Assembly (NCBI GenBank): GCA_035277485.1
Contig: DATEKK010000134.1
Location: forward strand, 1 to 64,000
DNA length: 64,000 bases
Origin: JADGGM01 sp035277485
Lineage (GTDB): Bacteria; Gemmatimonadota; Gemmatimonadetes; Gemmatimonadales; Gemmatimonadaceae
Direction of reading: 5' to 3'
Shown one piece after another: positions 51,351-59,371 of the stretch. Position numbers and translations under genes: made by a program. The notes beneath the pieces were generated by a model. That model was not told the DNA's origin. It saw only the letters and a program-made list of their open reading frames with translations, and searched no databases. How positions within the stretch are numbered: the stretch's first letter is position 1; each line of letters starts with the position of its first letter.

Positions 51351-52757
51351 TTAGTCGGCAGGGATCTCGACGCCGTCGGCGCCGTACTCGAACAGCGGGC
51401 CGAGCGCCATCGCCGCGACCGGCGCTTTGATCTCCGACGCGTCGCCCACCACGACCACCTGCAGCGCGTCGGGATGCAGGTACCGATCCGCCGCGCGGTG
51501 CACGTCCGCGATGCTCACCCCGCGCACGGCATCGCGATACGTGTCGAAATAGTCGACCGGCAGATCGTACGCGGCGAGCGCGGCGAGCGCGCGCGCGATG
51601 GCATGGGTCGTTTCGTACTTGATGGGAAACACGCCGCCCAGGTAGCTGGTGGCCAGCGACAACTCGTCGGCCGATATCGGCGCCGAGCGAATGCGATCGA
51701 TCTCGGAGAGCACCTCGCGCGCGGCGTCAGCGGTGACGTCGCTTTCGACGGCCGTCGATACGACGAACGGCCCCGCGCCCCGGCGCCAGGCGAAACCTGA
51801 AAACGCCGCGTAGGTGTAGGCGTGCTCCTCGCGCAGGTTGAGATTGATGCGCGACGAAAACAGCCCGCCTAACACAGCGTTCATCACCATCACGGGGAAA
51901 TAGTCCGGATGCGTGCGCGGCAATCCGATGTGTCCGATGCGCAGCTCCGACTGCGGCGCGTCCGGTTTGCGCACCAGGTGCACCGCCCGGGTTGTACGCG
52001 CCGGCGCCTCCTCTGGCGGCGCGCTGCGCGGCGCCGTTCCCTCCCAGGCGCCTAACGTGCGACGCGCGAGCTCGAGGCCGTCGTCCACGCTCAGATCGCC
52101 CACGAGCACGAGCGTCGATCCGCGCGGCCGATAGCGATCCAAGTAGAATCGGCGCACGTCGTCGCGCGTGACGGTCGACACGGTATCCGAGCCGCCTTCC
52201 TCCGGACGCGCGTAGCGCGAGACGGGATCGTACACGAAGCGCGCGAACATCTCGTCGGCCAGACCGCGCGGCTCCGTGCGCATCTGCAGCAGGTCCGCCA
52301 GGCGCTCGGCGCGCAGCCGCGCGATGTCGCGCTCGGGGAACGACGGCTCCAGCACCAGCTCGCCCAGGAGCGCGAGGGCCGGCTCGAGATGCGCGCGCAG
52401 CACGGTCATGCCGGCATTCGCCGTATCCCAATCGGCGCCGGCGAACACGCCCGCGCCTAACCGCTCGAATTGCTCGGTGAGCGCGTTGCCGTCGCGGCGC
52501 ATCGTCCCCTCGAGCAGGCCGCGCGCAGTGAGATTCGCCACGCCATCCTGGGCCCCGGGCTCCGCCGACGCACCCGCGTCCACGAGCAGCAGCGCCGTCA
52601 CCACCGGCAGCATGCGCACCGGCGCGACGATGACGCGCAGCCCGTTGTCGAGCGTCGCAATCTCGAAGCGGGGAAACCGGTACGGTTTGGGCGGCGCAGC
52701 GGCCGGACGAGCGGGCGCCACGCGCGCGCCGCCTAACGCAGTCGGCGCGCCGCTCAC
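51351..52757 (-). CDS. M16 family peptidase-like protein, non-catalytic subunit
   Basis: 468 aa insulinase-fold protein. The N-terminal half (FEIATLDNGLRVIVAPVRML) is aligned with active M16 enzymes, but where HxxEH should be it reads GVANLTARGLLEG, so zinc cannot be bound. The C-terminal half keeps the substrate-binding RxxxY-type pattern (LGGLFSSRINLNLREEHAYT). It is the partner of the active subunit upstream, an arrangement known from mitochondrial processing peptidase and many bacterial M16 pairs. Overlaps the active gene by ATGA. No signal peptide seen. Confidence 0.85.
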   Translation of the reverse strand: MSGAPTALGGARVAPARPAAAPPKPYRFPRFEIATLDNGLRVIVAPVRMLPVVTALLLVDAGASAEPGAQDGVANLTARGLLEGTMRRDGNALTEQFERLGAGVFAGADWDTANAGMTVLRAHLEPALALLGELVLEPSFPERDIARLRAERLADLLQMRTEPRGLADEMFARFVYDPVSRYARPEEGGSDTVSTVTRDDVRRFYLDRYRPRGSTLVLVGDLSVDDGLELARRTLGAWEGTAPRSAPPEEAPARTTRAVHLVRKPDAPQSELRIGHIGLPRTHPDYFPVMVMNAVLGGLFSSRINLNLREEHAYTYAAFSGFAWRRGAGPFVVSTAVESDVTADAAREVLSEIDRIRSAPISADELSLATSYLGGVFPIKYETTHAIARALAALAAYDLPVDYFDTYRDAVRGVSIADVHRAADRYLHPDALQVVVVGDASEIKAPVAAMALGPLFEYGADGVEIPAD

Positions 52758-54073
52758 CGCGCCGCTCCGGTGGCGGCTTCGGTCTCGTCCGGCTGGCCTT
52801 CGTCGCCGTCCTTCGGGACGAAGAGCAGGCTGGCCCGGTTGTCGTTGCCCAACCGCTCGCGCGCGAACGCGTTCACGCGCTCCACCGTCACCGCGCCATA
52901 CCGGTCGGTCTGCTCGTTGAGCAGGCTCGGATCGTCGAACATCGCCGCGAACATCGAGAGCTTGTCCGCCCGCTCGCCCGCCGATTGCAGCGACGTCACG
53001 AACGCTGTCTCGATGAGGGCGACCGCGCGCTCCACCTCTGCGGCGGTCACGCCGCCCGCGCGCAACGCATCGACCTCGCGAGCCACCTCGGCCTCGAGCG
53101 CGTCGCTCGGCACTTCAGGGCGCGCGGTCGCATCGATCACCAAGAGATCGGCGCCTTGTGTGAGATCGAACGTGAATGCCGTTGCCTCACTCGCGATCTC
53201 GCGCTTGCGCACCAGCTCGCGCTGCAAGCGGCTCGCTTTCCCCATGCCGAGGATCGCGCCCAGCACGCTGCAGTCGTAGTACTCGTCCGTGCCGAACACC
53301 GGCGCGCGGAACGCCAGGAACAACCTCGGCACCATCACCATGTCGGGCACTACCTCGCGGCGCCACTCGCCGAACAACGGCGGCAGATGCATGTCGGGCA
53401 GCGGAGGAATCGGAACCTTCCCCCGCGGAATCACGCCGAAATATTGATCGACGAGGGCGCGCGCCTGTGGCGGCTCGAAATCACCGGCAATCGAGAGCAC
53501 CGCGTTGTCCGGGCGGTAATACGTGGAAAAGAACGCCGCGATGTCCTCGAGGCTCGCGGCCGACAGATCCTCCATCGACCCAATGAGCGAGTGGTGGAAC
53601 GGATGACTTTCCGGATACGTGAGCGCCGGCAGCCGCTCGGACCACGTCCCATAGGGCTGGTTGTCCATGCTCCAGCGCCGCTCGTTCTTCACCACGTCGC
53701 GCTGCGTGTCGAGTTTGGTCTGCGTCATGGCCGGCAGTAGTGCACCCATCCGATCCGCCTCGAGCCATAACGCCAGCGCGAGCTCGTTCGACGGCACCGT
53801 CTCGTAGTAGTTCGTGCGGTCCAACCATGTCGACCCGTTCAATGTGCCGCCGGCGCGCTGGATCAACTCGAAATGCTCGTTGGCCGCGACGTGCTGCGAG
53901 CCTTGAAACAACATGTGTTCGAACAGGTGGGCGAATCCGGTTCGCCCCACGCGTTCATTGGCCGACCCGACGCGGTACCACAGGTTCACGGCGACGATTG
54001 GCGCCGTATGATCCTCCGACAGTGTGACGACGAGCCCGTTGGACAGGCGATAGCTCTCGATCGGAATGCGCAT
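52754..54073 (-). CDS. M16 family zinc peptidase, catalytic subunit
   Basis: 439 aa. The inverted zinc motif HLFEHMLF is complete, with the third ligand Glu in the ERRWSMDNQPYG region downstream. SYRLSNGLVVTLSEDHTAPI opens the fold, and LGMGKASRLQRELVRKREIA is the C-terminal substrate loop. Together with the next gene it should form a clam-shell heterodimer degrading peptides. No signal peptide at MRIPIESYRL (54073); a frame upstream is not conserved. First gene of the pair, divergent from fae with 241 nt between. Confidence 0.88.
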   Translation of the reverse strand: MRIPIESYRLSNGLVVTLSEDHTAPIVAVNLWYRVGSANERVGRTGFAHLFEHMLFQGSQHVAANEHFELIQRAGGTLNGSTWLDRTNYYETVPSNELALALWLEADRMGALLPAMTQTKLDTQRDVVKNERRWSMDNQPYGTWSERLPALTYPESHPFHHSLIGSMEDLSAASLEDIAAFFSTYYRPDNAVLSIAGDFEPPQARALVDQYFGVIPRGKVPIPPLPDMHLPPLFGEWRREVVPDMVMVPRLFLAFRAPVFGTDEYYDCSVLGAILGMGKASRLQRELVRKREIASEATAFTFDLTQGADLLVIDATARPEVPSDALEAEVAREVDALRAGGVTAAEVERAVALIETAFVTSLQSAGERADKLSMFAAMFDDPSLLNEQTDRYGAVTVERVNAFARERLGNDNRASLLFVPKDGDEGQPDETEAATGAAR

Positions 54074-54141
54074 ACGACGAAACTTGCACGGCGTGGTGGG
54101 GCGGGGAAACCCCGATCGTCCGCGCACGCACCCTCTCGTGC

Positions 54142-54170
54142 TTGACACAATCTTGAGGGTGCGTCATGTT
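54142..54170 (+). promoter_or_regulatory. Candidate fae promoter
   Basis: A consensus -35 TTGACA (54142-54147) with 17 nt to CATGTT (54165-54170), three of six matches to the -10 box. It points at fae and leaves a leader of about 140 nt. Confidence 0.4.
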
Positions 54171-54192
54171 CACGATCCCCCGGTCCTCGCGT

Positions 54193-54217
54193 GAGGCGCG
54201 TCCATGCGGCGCGCCTC
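54193..54217 (+). promoter_or_regulatory. Hairpin in the fae leader
   Basis: GAGGCGCG and CGCGCCTC, a perfect 8-bp stem with a 9-nt loop, about 100 nt before the fae start. It may stabilise the mRNA or take part in control; no riboswitch family is recognised. Confidence 0.3.
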
Positions 54218-54314
54218 GCGGCGTCGAATGGAGGGACGTGCGTGGCTCCGTCGCAATCGATACCACGCGGTCGCGTGTGCGTTCTACAACCACTTTGGTA
54301 CGGAGGTGGGTCCC

Positions 54315-54827
54315 ATGGCAGCGGAATTCTTCATCGGCGAATCCCTGATCGGCGACGGGAACGAGGTGGCGCACATCGACCTCATCATCGGCTCCAAATC
54401 GGGACACGCGGGACAGGCGTTCGTGAGCGCGCTGTCGAATAACAAGGACGGCTTCACCAGCCTCCTGGCTGTTGTCACGCCCAACCTCGCGGCGAAGCCC
54501 GACACGATCCTGTTCAACAAAGTCACCATCAAGGGCGCGAAGCAGGCGGTGCAGATGTTCGGTCCCGCACAGGCCGCGGTCGCCCGTGCCGTCGTCGACT
54601 CGGTGTCGTCCGGCGTCATCCCGCGCGACAAGGTCGATGACTACTGCATCCTGGTCGGTGTGTTCATCCACTGGGACGCGAAGGACGACAAGAAGATCTT
54701 CGACTTCAACTACCGTGCGACCAAGCAGGCGCTCGAGCGCGCGCTCAAAGGTCAACCGCGCATCGACGATGTCATCGCCGGCGAGAAGACGGCCCGTCAC
54801 CCGTTCGCGAGCGGCGCGGAAGGATAA
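54315..54827 (+). CDS. fae: Formaldehyde-activating enzyme
   Basis: 170 aa, the usual length. Fae joins formaldehyde to tetrahydromethanopterin, giving methylene-H4MPT, and is the entry to the C1 cluster that follows. The N-terminus FFIGESLIGDGNEVAHIDLI holds the catalytic His (in EVAHIDL) and the strand pattern of the family; KGAKQAVQMFGPAQAAVARA and DDYCILVGVFIHWDAKDDKK also match. GGAGGTG stands 7 nt before ATG 54315. A strong hairpin follows the gene (54898-54925), which may let fae be expressed above the later genes. Confidence 0.95.
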   Translation: MAAEFFIGESLIGDGNEVAHIDLIIGSKSGHAGQAFVSALSNNKDGFTSLLAVVTPNLAAKPDTILFNKVTIKGAKQAVQMFGPAQAAVARAVVDSVSSGVIPRDKVDDYCILVGVFIHWDAKDDKKIFDFNYRATKQALERALKGQPRIDDVIAGEKTARHPFASGAEG

Positions 54828-54897
54828 TTGCAGCGCTGGGCCGCGCACGCGCTCGAGGCGCGTATGCGGTCCACGGCGACGCCGAAAGGACACGACC

Positions 54898-54925
54898 ACA
54901 CGGGGCGCTTCTCGGCGCCCCGTGT
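54898..54925 (+). terminator. Intercistronic hairpin between fae and mtdB
   Basis: ACACGGGGCGC and GCGCCCCGTGT, a perfect 11-bp stem with a 6-nt loop, 70 nt after fae and 19 nt before mtdB. Only TTC follows, so it is more likely a partial terminator or 3' mRNA protector than a full stop. Confidence 0.5.
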
Positions 54926-54944
54926 TCATCGATGGGTGGCCGGG

Positions 54945-55814
54945 ATGAAAAAACTCCTGCTTCAGCTCGATTCGAATCGACTCCCCAGCGCGTTCGACGA
55001 AGTCGTCGCGCACGACGGCGGCGCCGACGCCATCATGCAGCGCGGCGGCGTCACGGAAAACGATGTCCGCGACCTCGTGTACGGGTGCATCTTCACGCGC
55101 GGACCGAAGGATCTCCGCAACACCGCGATATTCATCGGTGGCAGCGACATGCCGGTGGGCGAGAAGTTGCTCGCGGCGGCGCAGAAGGCCGTCTTTGGCC
55201 CGTTTCGCGTCTCGATGATGTTGGACTCGAACGGTTCCAACACGACAGCCGTCGCCGCCGTCGTGAAAATCACGCGTGCCGTGCGCGACGTGCGGGACAA
55301 GAAAGTGCTCGTGACCGCCGGCACCGGGCCTGTGGGTCTGCGCGCAGCCGGCCTCTTGGCCAAGGCCGGCGCACACGTCACGATCACATCGCGTCGCGAC
55401 GAGGAAGGCCAGCGCGCCCGCTCGAACATCCAGACGCGGTTCGGCGGCGACGTCGCCATGGTGTGCATGCGCAACGCGTCCGAGGCCGCGCACGTGCTCG
55501 ACGCCGTGCGTCCCGAGATTCTGCTCAACGCCGGACCGGCCGGTGTGCTGCTGGTCCCGCGCGACGCGTGGTCCAGGCGCCAGGGTCTCGCGGTCGCGTG
55601 CGACCTCAACGCCGTGCCTCCGTTAGGCATCGAGGGCATCGAGGTGAACGATGACGGCAAAGACAGGGACGGCGTGACCGCCTTCGGCGCGATCGGCGTC
55701 GGCGGGTTCAAGATGAAAGTCCACAAGGCGTGCATCGCGCGCCTGTTCGAGCGCAACGACGCCATCCTCGACGCCGAATCCATCGCCGAGCTCGCGCAGG
55801 GCCTTGAGGCCTAA
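54945..55814 (+). CDS. mtdB: Methylene-tetrahydromethanopterin dehydrogenase
   Basis: 289 aa. MKKLLLQLDSNRLPSAFDEV, GGADAIMQRGGVTENDVRDL and NTAIFIGGSDMPVGEKLL followed by RVSMMLDSNGSNTTAVAAV are family signatures, with the NAD(P) fold VLVTAGTGPVGLRAAGLLAK after it. The pattern is MtdB (H4MPT, NAD or NADP) and not MtdA. It oxidises methylene-H4MPT to methenyl-H4MPT. ATG 54945 fits the family; the frame upstream covers the hairpin. Ends in GCC TAA CG, 26 nt before the next gene. Confidence 0.92.
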   Translation: MKKLLLQLDSNRLPSAFDEVVAHDGGADAIMQRGGVTENDVRDLVYGCIFTRGPKDLRNTAIFIGGSDMPVGEKLLAAAQKAVFGPFRVSMMLDSNGSNTTAVAAVVKITRAVRDVRDKKVLVTAGTGPVGLRAAGLLAKAGAHVTITSRRDEEGQRARSNIQTRFGGDVAMVCMRNASEAAHVLDAVRPEILLNAGPAGVLLVPRDAWSRRQGLAVACDLNAVPPLGIEGIEVNDDGKDRDGVTAFGAIGVGGFKMKVHKACIARLFERNDAILDAESIAELAQGLEA

Positions 55815-55840
55815 CGCGACCGACGCCGGATCGCGCCCAC

Positions 55841-56917
55841 ATGCCCCGCACGCTCGGCATCGATCCCGGCACGGTCACCATCGATCTGTGCGGGCTCGAC
55901 GACGGCGCGGTCTTTGTCGATCGATCGCTGCCCACCGCGCAGGCGCTCGCCGACGTCCCGGCCTTCATCGCGATCCTCCGCGACGCGCGCGCCGCACTCA
56001 TCGCCGGTCCGTCCGGCTACGGCCTGCCGCTCACGCCTGTCGAGCGCGCGGGCGACACCGATCTCCGTCTCGCGTACCTCGCGGCGACGGATGACCATGG
56101 CGGCATCGGCGGCCTGCGCGTGCTCGCGCGCGCGATGCGCGACGCCCAGTTGCCGGTGCTGTTCACGCCGGGCGTCATCCACCTCACGTCTGTGCCCGCG
56201 GCGCGCAAGATCAATCGCGTGGACATGGGCACGGCCGACAAAGTCTGCGCCGCCGCGCTCGGCGTGCACGACCAGGCGCGACGCCGCGGCTGTCCGTACA
56301 CCGACGTGTCGTTCGTGCTGCTCGAGTTAGGCGGCGCGTTCTCGGCCGCCATCGCCGTGCGCGACGGCCGCATCATCGACGGAATGGGCGGCACCGCCGG
56401 ACCGATGGGCGTGCGCGCGGCCGGCGCGCTCGATGGCGAGGTCGCCTTCCTTGCCGGCACCGTCACCAAGGACACGCTCTTCGGCGGCGGCGCCGCGAGC
56501 GTGATCGGCCTGACGCAGAACGCGGTGGAGCGCGTCGCCGCGCCGGCCACCGAGCGCGAGCGCATGGCGCACGACGCGCTGATCGAGAGCGCCGCGAAGG
56601 CCGTTGCGGCGCTGTGCACCGTTGTCCCACAGCCGTTCGAGATCCTGCTCTCTGGCCGCCTAACGCACGCCGGCGCGATCGCGCGCGAGCTCCGGCTCGC
56701 GCTCAGCCCGCTCGCGCCGGTTCGGCGGCTCGAGGGATTCGCGCGCATCGCGAAGGAAGCGGCGCAAGGCGCCGCGCTCATCGCCGACGGTCTCGCCGGC
56801 GGCCCCAATGAATCCCTCGTCAACACGCTCGGCCTGCGCGAGGCCGCCGGCACCGTGCTCGACCACCTCTTCGTGATCACTCCCGATGCCGCGCGCCACC
56901 GCCTCGGCATCGACTGA
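55841..56917 (+). CDS. DUF1464 family protein, ASKHA kinase-like fold
   Basis: 358 aa. The start RTLGIDPGTVTIDLCGLDDG is a phosphate-binding loop of the acetate-kinase/Hsp70 type. FVLLELGGAFSAAIAVRDGR gives a second strand pair and FEILLSGRLTHAGAIARELR the third; this is the DUF1464 pattern, best known from archaea as a butyrate-kinase-like protein of unknown role. In this position, between mtdB and the methanofuran genes, a task in making or handling H4MPT or methylofuran is likely. Overlaps the ATP-grasp gene by 32 nt. Confidence 0.72.
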   Translation: MPRTLGIDPGTVTIDLCGLDDGAVFVDRSLPTAQALADVPAFIAILRDARAALIAGPSGYGLPLTPVERAGDTDLRLAYLAATDDHGGIGGLRVLARAMRDAQLPVLFTPGVIHLTSVPAARKINRVDMGTADKVCAAALGVHDQARRRGCPYTDVSFVLLELGGAFSAAIAVRDGRIIDGMGGTAGPMGVRAAGALDGEVAFLAGTVTKDTLFGGGAASVIGLTQNAVERVAAPATERERMAHDALIESAAKAVAALCTVVPQPFEILLSGRLTHAGAIARELRLALSPLAPVRRLEGFARIAKEAAQGAALIADGLAGGPNESLVNTLGLREAAGTVLDHLFVITPDAARHRLGID

Positions 56918-58115
56918 CACGGCTCGCGCGCTCAGGCGAGGGCCGCCAGCGGAGCGCGTCGTCGTTGCCGGCTTTTCGACGCGCGCACTGGTCGAATCGG
57001 CGGTACGAGCAGGCTATCACGTGGCCTCGGTCGACGCGTTCGCGGATCTCGACAACCGCGCGGAACCGGCACTCGCCCTGCTCGGCTCGGGACCCGGCCT
57101 CGGCCGGTACGATCCGTTAGGCATTGCCCGCGCCGCAGCCGCCGTGCCCGCTGCAGGAGTCGCGTACGTCGCCAGCTTCGAGAACCATCCCGACGCCGTG
57201 CACCTGCTCGCACGCGGCCGGCGGCTCCTCGGCAATCCGCCAAGCGTGCTCACTCAGGCGCGTGCGCCTTTGGTGGTAGCGAGCATACTGCGCGCGCATG
57301 GCTTTGCGGCGCCTGAGCTACGCCTTCGCAGCGGTCACGGAGTCCGCCGCACGGCGTGGTTGGCGAAACCGTTCGCCTCAGGCGGCGGCCACGGCATAAC
57401 GCGCTGGCGGCATGGCGACACGTTGCACCGAACGCATTTCCTGCAACAACGCATCGCTGGGCAACCCGGCTCGCTGGTCTTCGCCGCCGACGGCACGTGC
57501 GCCGTCCCGTTCGCCTTCAGCCGGCAGCTCGTGGGTGAGCCGGAATTCGGGGCGTCGGGTTTCGGTTACTGCGGCAGCATTCTGGTCCCCGCCAAGTCGG
57601 CAACGTTCTCGAGCGACGACGCGTTGTTCGACACCGCCTGCGCCATCGCCGACACTCTCACGCGCGAGCTGCAACTGGTGGGAGTCAACGGAATCGACTT
57701 CATTGCTCGCAACGGCACGCCGTACGTGACCGAGGTGAACCCGCGGTACACTGCCTCGATGGAACTCGCCGAACGAGCGTTCGAATACTCGGTTTTTGGG
57801 GCGCACGTGAGCGGATGCGACGGCGTCGTGCCGAGCTTCGATCTCGCTTCCGCTCGCCGCGATTCTGCCGCCGAGGCGTTCGGCAAGGCGATAGTGTTCG
57901 CGAAGCGGACGGTTGTGGTCGGCGACACGCGCGCATGGCTAGACGATCCTTCGGTGCGTGACGTGCCGCATCCCGGTGAGCGGATTCCACGCGGCAGCCC
58001 CGTCTGTACGATATTCGCACACGGGTCCACCGACGCCGCCTGCCACGCCGCGCTTGTGCGACGCGCGCGAAAGCTGTATCACGAAATCGGGGGCAGCGGG
58101 AGAAGAAGCGCATGA
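56886..58115 (+). CDS. ATP-grasp protein of the H4MPT cluster
   Basis: 409 aa. RVVVAGFSTRALVESAVRAG opens a preATP-grasp fold; WLAKPFASGGGHGITRWRHG is the ATP-grasp lid and VGVNGIDFIARNGTPYVTEV then NPRYTASMELAE is the metal-binding core with Glu and Asn. Methylotrophs and methanogens keep an ATP-grasp ligase beside these genes (MfnD/Orf17 types, adding glutamate to tyramine or to methylofuran), so the same role is likely. The ATG at 56886 lies inside the previous gene; the first 20 residues are not conserved, so a later start is possible. ATGA overlap with fhcB. Confidence 0.75.
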   Translation: MPRATASASTDTARALRRGPPAERVVVAGFSTRALVESAVRAGYHVASVDAFADLDNRAEPALALLGSGPGLGRYDPLGIARAAAAVPAAGVAYVASFENHPDAVHLLARGRRLLGNPPSVLTQARAPLVVASILRAHGFAAPELRLRSGHGVRRTAWLAKPFASGGGHGITRWRHGDTLHRTHFLQQRIAGQPGSLVFAADGTCAVPFAFSRQLVGEPEFGASGFGYCGSILVPAKSATFSSDDALFDTACAIADTLTRELQLVGVNGIDFIARNGTPYVTEVNPRYTASMELAERAFEYSVFGAHVSGCDGVVPSFDLASARRDSAAEAFGKAIVFAKRTVVVGDTRAWLDDPSVRDVPHPGERIPRGSPVCTIFAHGSTDAACHAALVRRARKLYHEIGGSGRRSA

Positions 58116-59371
58116 GCCAGATGCCGGGAGGGGGCCTCGTCGAGCACGTCACCTGCCTGGGATGTGGCTGCTCGTGCGATGACATCGCCGTGGCCGTGCG
58201 CGACGGGCGCATCGCCGAAGCGCGCGGCGCGTGCTCGCTCGGCTCCTCGTGGTTTGGCGACGGACGCGTGCCTGCTGTCGTTCGAGCACGCGGGTCCGCC
58301 GTTTCTGTCGACGCCGCGCTCGACGCCGCTGCGACGCTTCTCGATCAAGCCCGGCGCGCACTCGTGTTCCTCGGCATCGACATCTCGTGCGAAACGCAGC
58401 GTGCCGCGGTCCAAATCGCCGACACGCTGCACGCTGCAGTCGATGGCGTGAGCTCGTCTACGGTGGCCGCCGGCGTTCTCGCTGCCCAACGGCGCGGTCG
58501 CGTAAGCGCGACGCTCGGCGAGATCCGGAATCGCGCGGACTGCATCGTATTCTGGGGCACGAACCCGGCTACGCGGTATCCGCGCTATGCGTCGCGCTAT
58601 GCACCGGAGCCCGAAGGGTTGTTCGTCCCGCATGGCCGCCTGAGCCGGCGGATCGTGTCGGTCGACGTGGGCGATGCCCGCGGTCCCGACGGCGCGGACC
58701 TGCGAATCGCGGTGCGGTCCAGCCAGGAGCTCGACGCGATCGCGGCGCTCAGGGCCGCGGTCGCGGGCCGTCCGTTAGGCGGAGCGCCCGCCGGCGGAGA
58801 GCTGGCGGATCTCGCCCGCACGCTCACCGCCTCGCACTACGTGGTCATCGTGTACGACGCCGAGCCCGGCGCGTTGCCGGCCGAGCCCGCGCGCGCCGAA
58901 TCGCTCACCGCGCTCGGCCAGGAGCTCAACGCGGTCACGCGGGCCAGCGTGACGCCCCTCCGCGCAGGTGGCAATCGCGTGGGCGCCGAGTCCGTGCTCA
59001 CGTGGCAGACCGGTTATCCGATGACGGTCGACTTCTCGCGCGGATTTCCGCGGTTTCGACCGGACGACGGCGGGCGCGCGCTGGTCGCGTCGGGTGCCGT
59101 GGACGCGGTGCTCGTCGTCGGTCGTCCGTTAGGCATTCCGTTCGCGGTCGATGCCGTGCGGTCCGTCGCCATCGGCACGGCCGCCTCGGAAACATCGTGC
59201 GAGGTGGCGATCGACACCGGAGTCGCCGGAATCCACGAGAGCGGCACGGCGTTCCGCATGGACGACGTCCCGCTTCCGCTGCGCGCGCCCATGCCCGGCC
59301 CGCCGGTAGCAGCGGACGTGGTTCGCGCGCTCGCCCAACGCATCGGCGCACGCCGGGCACGCCCATCGTGA
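58112..59371 (+). CDS. fhcB: Formyltransferase/hydrolase complex subunit B
   Basis: 419 aa. Related to the tungsten/molybdenum subunit FwdB of archaeal formylmethanofuran dehydrogenase. HVTCLGCGCSCDDIAVAV marks the N-terminus, and IVFWGTNPATRYPRY and VLTWQTGYPMTVDFSRGFPR are also conserved. In bacteria FhcB lacks redox function and holds the complex together. ATGA overlap with the ATP-grasp gene and GTGA overlap with fhcA, so the genes are coupled. Confidence 0.9.
   Translation: MSQMPGGGLVEHVTCLGCGCSCDDIAVAVRDGRIAEARGACSLGSSWFGDGRVPAVVRARGSAVSVDAALDAAATLLDQARRALVFLGIDISCETQRAAVQIADTLHAAVDGVSSSTVAAGVLAAQRRGRVSATLGEIRNRADCIVFWGTNPATRYPRYASRYAPEPEGLFVPHGRLSRRIVSVDVGDARGPDGADLRIAVRSSQELDAIAALRAAVAGRPLGGAPAGGELADLARTLTASHYVVIVYDAEPGALPAEPARAESLTALGQELNAVTRASVTPLRAGGNRVGAESVLTWQTGYPMTVDFSRGFPRFRPDDGGRALVASGAVDAVLVVGRPLGIPFAVDAVRSVAIGTAASETSCEVAIDTGVAGIHESGTAFRMDDVPLPLRAPMPGPPVAADVVRALAQRIGARRARPS

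Noticed and set aside
54166..54348. Small upstream frame in the fae leader (MFTIPRSSREARPC...)
   Set aside because: It overlaps the fae start region and has no conserved content; its start overlaps the putative -10 box.
57378..57806. Antisense and alternative-frame long open frames throughout the window, for example across the ATP-grasp gene
   Set aside because: High GC content leaves long stop-free frames. These are Arg/Ala-rich without domains or ribosome binding sites and lie over well-supported genes.
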